This document shows positions 4,161-7,431 of a stretch of 7,431 nt of DNA, piece by piece; positions within the stretch are counted from its first letter, which is position 1, and every line of letters begins with the position of its first letter. The notes beneath the pieces were generated by a model. The model did not search any database. It saw nothing but the letters and a program-made list of their open reading frames with translations, and was not told where the DNA came from. The DNA is taken from assembly GCA_009699565.1 (NCBI GenBank), contig WLNX01000088.1, forward strand, positions 1 to 7,431, written 5' to 3'. Source of the DNA: Actinomycetota bacterium (GTDB taxonomy: Bacteria > Actinomycetota > Thermoleophilia > Solirubrobacterales > Solirubrobacteraceae). A program made the position numbers and the translations under genes.

Positions 4161-6356
4161 CTAGGCGCGGCCCAGATCCTGCGCCACGCGCGCCGCTTGA
4201 CGGGCGCGAACGCGATCGCGGACACCGCCGACTGCGGGCCAAGCGGCGATCACGCCGCCGATAAAGACGATGATTGCGCCGATCCAGATCCAGAAGACCA
4301 TCGGCGAGACGATGATCCTGAACTGGGCCGCGGGCGGATTTGCGCGATAGCGCGTGACCAGCCCGTTGAGCGCAGCGGCGAGAAAGATTGAACGCGCCTG
4401 CGGGGTGAGCCCGGCGCTGGTGGCCTTGGCGAAGACCTTGTCGCCGCGACGGACAATCGGCATCAGCGAGGAAATGTCGGGCGTCTCGGCGAGCCAAAGA
4501 TCCTTGGTTACGCCCGCCTGGAGACCGATCTCGCTGGTTGACTCACCGGCGAAGTAGGTGCTAACTGCGCCGAGCATCGGCCCATTCGCCGGGTAATACC
4601 CGCGGTTCGGGTAGAGGTTCGTGACGAAGTTGCCGCCCTTTGTCACGCGGACCTGCGAGCCGAGCGTGATCCGCTCCAGCTTGCCGCCGCGCTGCTCGAT
4701 TCGGGCGACCGGCTTGACGTACTCGAAGCTGTAGCCGCTGACCGTCGCCTGCTGCCCGGGTGAAAGCCGCACGTCACGGACGGTCTGGAAACTCGACGAC
4801 GCTGCCAGGCCGATAAAGAGGACGGCGACGCCGATGTGGACGATGAAGCCGCCGTAGCGCGCGCGGTTGCGCGCCAGCAGGAGGCGGAAAGCGACGAGGG
4901 GCCCCTCCCCCGTCATCGCCTGCCGCGCGCGCGTGCCGCGCCACAGCTCCTGAACCGAGACGGCGATCGCAAACGAGGCAACGACGAACATGACTAGTGG
5001 CGCCACCTCGCCGGAAGCGGGCGTGAAGACTGCGCAGCAGATTGCGACGAGCAGGGCGAAGATCGCGGGACCGCGGAGGCTGCGCCAGAGCCGCGACCAG
5101 CTGGTCTTGCGCCAGGCAATGACCGGCCCAATCCCAGACAGCAGCACAAGGATCAGCACGAGCGGCACCGTGTACCGGTCGAACCAGGGCGGCCCGACCG
5201 CCTCCTTGTTGCCGGTCAGCGCCTCGGAGATCAACGGGAAGAAGGTCCCCCAGAGCACGACGAAGGCGATCGCCACCAGCACCAGGTTGTTGGCGAGGAA
5301 GGCCGACTCGCGCGACAGCAGCGAGTCAAGCCGCGATTCGCTCTTCAGCGCGTTGCCCCGGCGCGTGATCACGAGATAGACGGAAGCCGCGATCATCGTT
5401 ACCACCAGCGCTGTGAACGCCCAGGCGATCGTGTTGCCCTCCTCGACGAAGGCATGGATCGAATCGAGCACTCCGGAGCGAACGAGGAAGGTCCCGAGGA
5501 TCGCCAGCGTGCCGGTCGCCAGAACCAGCGAGGCGTTCCAGATCTTCATCATGCCGCGCCGTTCCTGAATCTTGATCGAGTGCAGGAACGCGGTGCCCGT
5601 CAGCCATGGAAGCAGCGAAGCGTTCTCGACCGGGTCCCAAGCCCAGTAGCCGCCCCAGCCAAGCTCGGCATATGACCAGCGGGCGCCGAGGATGATCCCC
5701 GTGCCCAGCGCCAACCATGCGGCAAGCGAGTAGACGCGGGTCGCGCGGAGCCATTCGGCGTCAACGCGCCGGACGATCAGCGCGCCAATGGCGAACGCGA
5801 ACGGGATAGTGAACAGCGTGTAGCCCGAGTAGAGCATGATCGGGTGGATCATCATGCTCGGGTGCCGCAGCAGCGGGTTGAGGCCTACTCCCTCGACAGG
5901 GGCAACCGCAACGGTCTCAAACGGCGAGGCGCTGAAGAGCATCACTGCCGTAAAGAAAGCGCCGAAGCCGAGCAACACTGAGGTCGCGTACGGAGCGACG
6001 TCGCGCAGGCGGCCGCGGAGCATCACCACGCAGAGAGAAGACCAGCCGGCCAGCAGCGTCAGCCAGAGCATCAGCGAGCCCTGCTGGGAGGACCACATCG
6101 CGGCGAGCCTGTAGTACCAAGGCGTGGTCGTCGATGAATGGGTCGCCACGACCGTGAAGTGGAAATCGGACGTCAGGAATGCCAGCTCGGTGATCAGGAA
6201 GGCGATCAGCGCAAGCAGGAAGAGCGCGTAGAGCGCGCGGCGGCCGGAGCGAGCAAGAGCCTCTCGGCCGGTGCGGGCGCCAACGAGGGAGACCGCGATG
6301 CCGTAGAGGCAGCATCCGAGGGCGAGGATCAGGCAGGCCTGTCCGACGGTCGCCAC
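4161..6356 (-). CDS. ccmF: Cytochrome c heme lyase CcmF
   Basis: CcmF takes heme from CcmE and, with CcmH/CcmI in the classical system, attaches it to CxxCH motifs of exported apocytochromes. The 731-residue protein is a polytopic membrane protein. The WWD domain is at 233-251 (GWGGYWAWDPVENASLLPW). The four histidines known to matter for heme b and for heme capture in E. coli CcmF have counterparts: H171 (MMIHPIMLY), H259 (AFLHSIK), H301 (DSIHAFVEEG) and H507 (FIVHIGVAV). A large extracytoplasmic domain (about 521-684) is followed by a last membrane helix (686-706). An upstream segment WYYRLAAMWSSQQGS (80-94) is also family-typical. The start is GTG with GAGG 5 nt upstream (6362-6365), overlapping the ccmE stop. 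Nothing appears missing, and length is slightly above the E. coli protein. Confidence 0.96.
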   Translation of the reverse strand: MATVGQACLILALGCCLYGIAVSLVGARTGREALARSGRRALYALFLLALIAFLITELAFLTSDFHFTVVATHSSTTTPWYYRLAAMWSSQQGSLMLWLTLLAGWSSLCVVMLRGRLRDVAPYATSVLLGFGAFFTAVMLFSASPFETVAVAPVEGVGLNPLLRHPSMMIHPIMLYSGYTLFTIPFAFAIGALIVRRVDAEWLRATRVYSLAAWLALGTGIILGARWSYAELGWGGYWAWDPVENASLLPWLTGTAFLHSIKIQERRGMMKIWNASLVLATGTLAILGTFLVRSGVLDSIHAFVEEGNTIAWAFTALVVTMIAASVYLVITRRGNALKSESRLDSLLSRESAFLANNLVLVAIAFVVLWGTFFPLISEALTGNKEAVGPPWFDRYTVPLVLILVLLSGIGPVIAWRKTSWSRLWRSLRGPAIFALLVAICCAVFTPASGEVAPLVMFVVASFAIAVSVQELWRGTRARQAMTGEGPLVAFRLLLARNRARYGGFIVHIGVAVLFIGLAASSSFQTVRDVRLSPGQQATVSGYSFEYVKPVARIEQRGGKLERITLGSQVRVTKGGNFVTNLYPNRGYYPANGPMLGAVSTYFAGESTSEIGLQAGVTKDLWLAETPDISSLMPIVRRGDKVFAKATSAGLTPQARSIFLAAALNGLVTRYRANPPAAQFRIIVSPMVFWIWIGAIIVFIGGVIAAWPAVGGVRDRVRARQAARVAQDLGRA

Positions 6357-6363
6357 TCAGGCC

Positions 6364-6807
6364 TCAGGAATTCTTCGCGCCGGAGGCGGGCGCAACAGGC
6401 TTGCTCTCGCGGAACTTCGACGGGCACTTGGTGATCAGCGTGTCCTTCTCGCCGACGAACGAATGGGCTGGCGCTCCGGCCCCGGCGGAGCGGACGGTGA
6501 TGATCACCTCGCGCCCTTCCCGGAACGGATCTGGGACGGCGCCGACGTAGCTGACGGCAACCGACTTCTTGTTGGTGCGGTCGCGCACGCGGAAGCGGAT
6601 CTCGTCGCGCGTGCGAACGACCGAACCGTCGACGACCTTGCCCGTCAACTGGTAACTCTCGCCCGGGTTTGTGGACGCGAGCAGCTGGCTCGGCTCGACG
6701 GCGGTACTGGCCGCGGAGAAGCTCGTGTAGGCGAGCGCGCCGACCAGCAGCACGGCGCAGCTGAGCGCAACGACCATCCGGATGCGGCGTTTGCGGGCAA
6801 TGTCCAT
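6364..6807 (-). CDS. ccmE: Heme chaperone CcmE, Cys-type variant
   Basis: CcmE is a membrane-anchored heme chaperone that binds heme covalently on the outer face of the membrane and passes it to CcmF. The 147-residue protein has a basic N terminus, one membrane helix (about 10-30) and a beta-barrel (OB-fold) domain with YQLTGKVVDGSV (52-63), RFRVRD (71-76), VSYVGAVPDPFREG (85-98) and VIITVRSAG (101-109). In E. coli the heme ligand is the His of HxxxY. Here the matching place reads DTLITKCPSKF (122-132), giving C128 and F132, a CxxxF motif. Cys-type CcmE (CxxxY) is known from Desulfovibrio and archaea. The ATG at 6807 is chosen because AGGA lies just upstream (6811-6814) and the protein then begins with a normal basic anchor. 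The longer reading to 6861 would cross the probable promoter. Confidence 0.92.
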   Translation of the reverse strand: MDIARKRRIRMVVALSCAVLLVGALAYTSFSAASTAVEPSQLLASTNPGESYQLTGKVVDGSVVRTRDEIRFRVRDRTNKKSVAVSYVGAVPDPFREGREVIITVRSAGAGAPAHSFVGEKDTLITKCPSKFRESKPVAPASGAKNS

Positions 6808-6818
6808 CGGTCCTAAGT

Positions 6819-6839
6819 ATCGCACGATTATCTTGCGAT
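6819..6839. promoter_or_regulatory. Inverted repeat overlapping the probable ccmE promoter
   Basis: ATCGCA (6819-6824) and TGCGAT (6834-6839) form a perfect 6-bp inverted repeat with a 9-nt spacer. On the minus strand the spacer contains GATAAT (6827-6832), a 5/6 match to the -10 consensus, placed so that transcription would start about 13 nt before the ccmE ATG. The -35 region is poor. A dimeric regulator could bind here, but a 6-bp repeat can occur by chance in a region of this size. Confidence 0.35.
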
Positions 6840-6947
6840 TAGAGCCGCGGGAGGACGGCACTGCGCCGTGATTTTCAAGCGGTCGCGACTAGAGCATCAC
6901 ACTAGAGTCACGTCCTGACCGTTACTTTTGGCCGCTTCAGTTGTTCT

Positions 6948-7431
6948 ATGAATATCTGCCTAGCCCACAGCCGCCAACCTAGAAGCCTTTCTGCGCTCCT
7001 CGCCTGCGGGGTTCTGCTGGCAAGCGCTGTTGCGGCCGCCGCGCCGACAACCGCGGCAGCCGCAAGCGGTTCGAGCCCGCCCGTGGTGCTGTTTGTACTC
7101 GACGAATTCAGCCTCGGGACGATGATGACCGCATCGAAAACGATTGACGCACAACGCTTCCCGCAGCTCGCATCGCTCGGCAAGACCGCGACCTGGTACC
7201 GCCACCACACGACCGTCGCCGACAGCACCGGCAGCGCCGTGCCCGCCATCTACACCGGCCAGCGCCCCGGGGTCCCCGATTGGGGCGCGATCGACAAGAA
7301 CCACAACCTGTTTGAGATGTTGAAGGACAGATACCGGATTCAGGCCTATGAACCGGAGCCTTTCGCCGTCGTCTGCGATCCGGCAACCTGTCCCGCTACG
7401 CCAAGCGCATCACGACTCTTGGGGAAGGCAA
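6948..7431 (+). CDS. Secreted sulfatase/alkaline-phosphatase-superfamily protein (5' part, cut by window edge)
   Basis: The frame is open from ATG 6948 to the window end (161 complete codons). Residues 1-31 look like a signal peptide: a basic start (R9, R12), a hydrophobic core (about 14-30) and an AxA-type end. VVLFVLDEFSLGTMM (46-60) is the first strand with the metal-binding Asp52 of the superfamily. RFPQLASLGKTATWYRHHTT (70-89), then ADSTGSAVPAIYTGQRP (91-107), matches the block where sulfatases and phosphoglycerol transferases carry the nucleophile before a helix of the form xxxxPAxxTG. Here the candidate nucleophile is a Thr (T88 or T89) rather than Cys, so a formylglycine sulfatase is unlikely. 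Membrane-linked transferases or hydrolases with this DEF signature are, to my knowledge, frequent in Solirubrobacterales. No Shine-Dalgarno is visible; TACTTT at 6923-6928 is a possible -10, suggesting a short leader. Confidence 0.82.
   Translation, partial: MNICLAHSRQPRSLSALLACGVLLASAVAAAAPTTAAAASGSSPPVVLFVLDEFSLGTMMTASKTIDAQRFPQLASLGKTATWYRHHTTVADSTGSAVPAIYTGQRPGVPDWGAIDKNHNLFEMLKDRYRIQAYEPEPFAVVCDPATCPATPSASRLLGKA

Noticed and set aside
6808..6861. Longer start for CcmE at 6861
   Set aside because: It would place the probable promoter and the AGGA site inside the coding region; ATG 6807 gives the usual basic membrane anchor.
6855..6869. Small hairpin ACGGC-ACTGC-GCCGT in the ccmE/sulfatase intergenic region
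   Set aside because: A 5-bp stem in GC-rich DNA without a T tract is expected by chance and has no supporting position.
1..7431. Search for CRISPR arrays, insertion-sequence ends, prophage or attachment sites, including at the tRNA-Leu 3' end
   Set aside because: No repeat-spacer pattern or transposase or integrase frame is present, and no second copy of the tRNA 3' end is visible in the window.

Overview
This 7.4 kb window comes from a GC-rich bacterial chromosome. It is most likely from an actinobacterium of the Thermoleophilia/Solirubrobacterales type. That placement is inferred from a LexA with a Gram-positive-type SOS box (CGAAC-N4-GTTCG), a tRNA gene with no encoded CCA, a System I cytochrome c maturation cluster whose CcmE has Cys as heme ligand, and a secreted sulfatase-like protein of a type I associate with this lineage. 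No 16S gene or other decisive marker is present.

Left part (1-1100, minus strand). A lexA gene is preceded by a perfect SOS box. It overlaps by 4 nt (ATGA) a small four-cysteine zinc-ribbon gene. Just downstream, and running off the window edge, is the 5' third of rnpB, the RNase P RNA. The order in transcription direction is lexA, zinc ribbon, rnpB, with only about 16 nt before rnpB and no visible terminator.

Middle (1179-2374, plus strand). A class II tRNA-Leu(GAG) with an extended -10 promoter is followed by a strong hairpin terminator. Next is a protein of the iron-containing alcohol dehydrogenase / maleylacetate reductase fold in which two of the usual metal ligands are replaced. Its stop codon shares the palindrome CTAG with the stop codon of the convergent capA-like gene.

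Right-centre (2371-6807, minus strand). A compact run of five genes reads ccmE, ccmF, a small CcmI-like membrane/coiled-coil protein, secG and a CapA-like lipoprotein. Spacing between them is 7 to 39 nt. CcmE hands heme to CcmF, the heme lyase that attaches it to exported apocytochromes. SecG is part of the translocon that exports proteins. The CapA-like protein is probably an exported metallophosphoesterase-fold enzyme acting at the cell surface. CcmA-D, CcmG and CcmH are not in the window.

Right edge (6948-7431, plus strand). Transcribed away from ccmE across a 140-bp intergenic region is the 5' part of a secreted sulfatase/alkaline-phosphatase-superfamily protein. It is cut by the window end.

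I see no mobile element, CRISPR array or prophage. The least explained items are the LexA-coupled zinc-ribbon protein, the CxxxF variant of the CcmE heme motif and the reduced CcmI-like protein.
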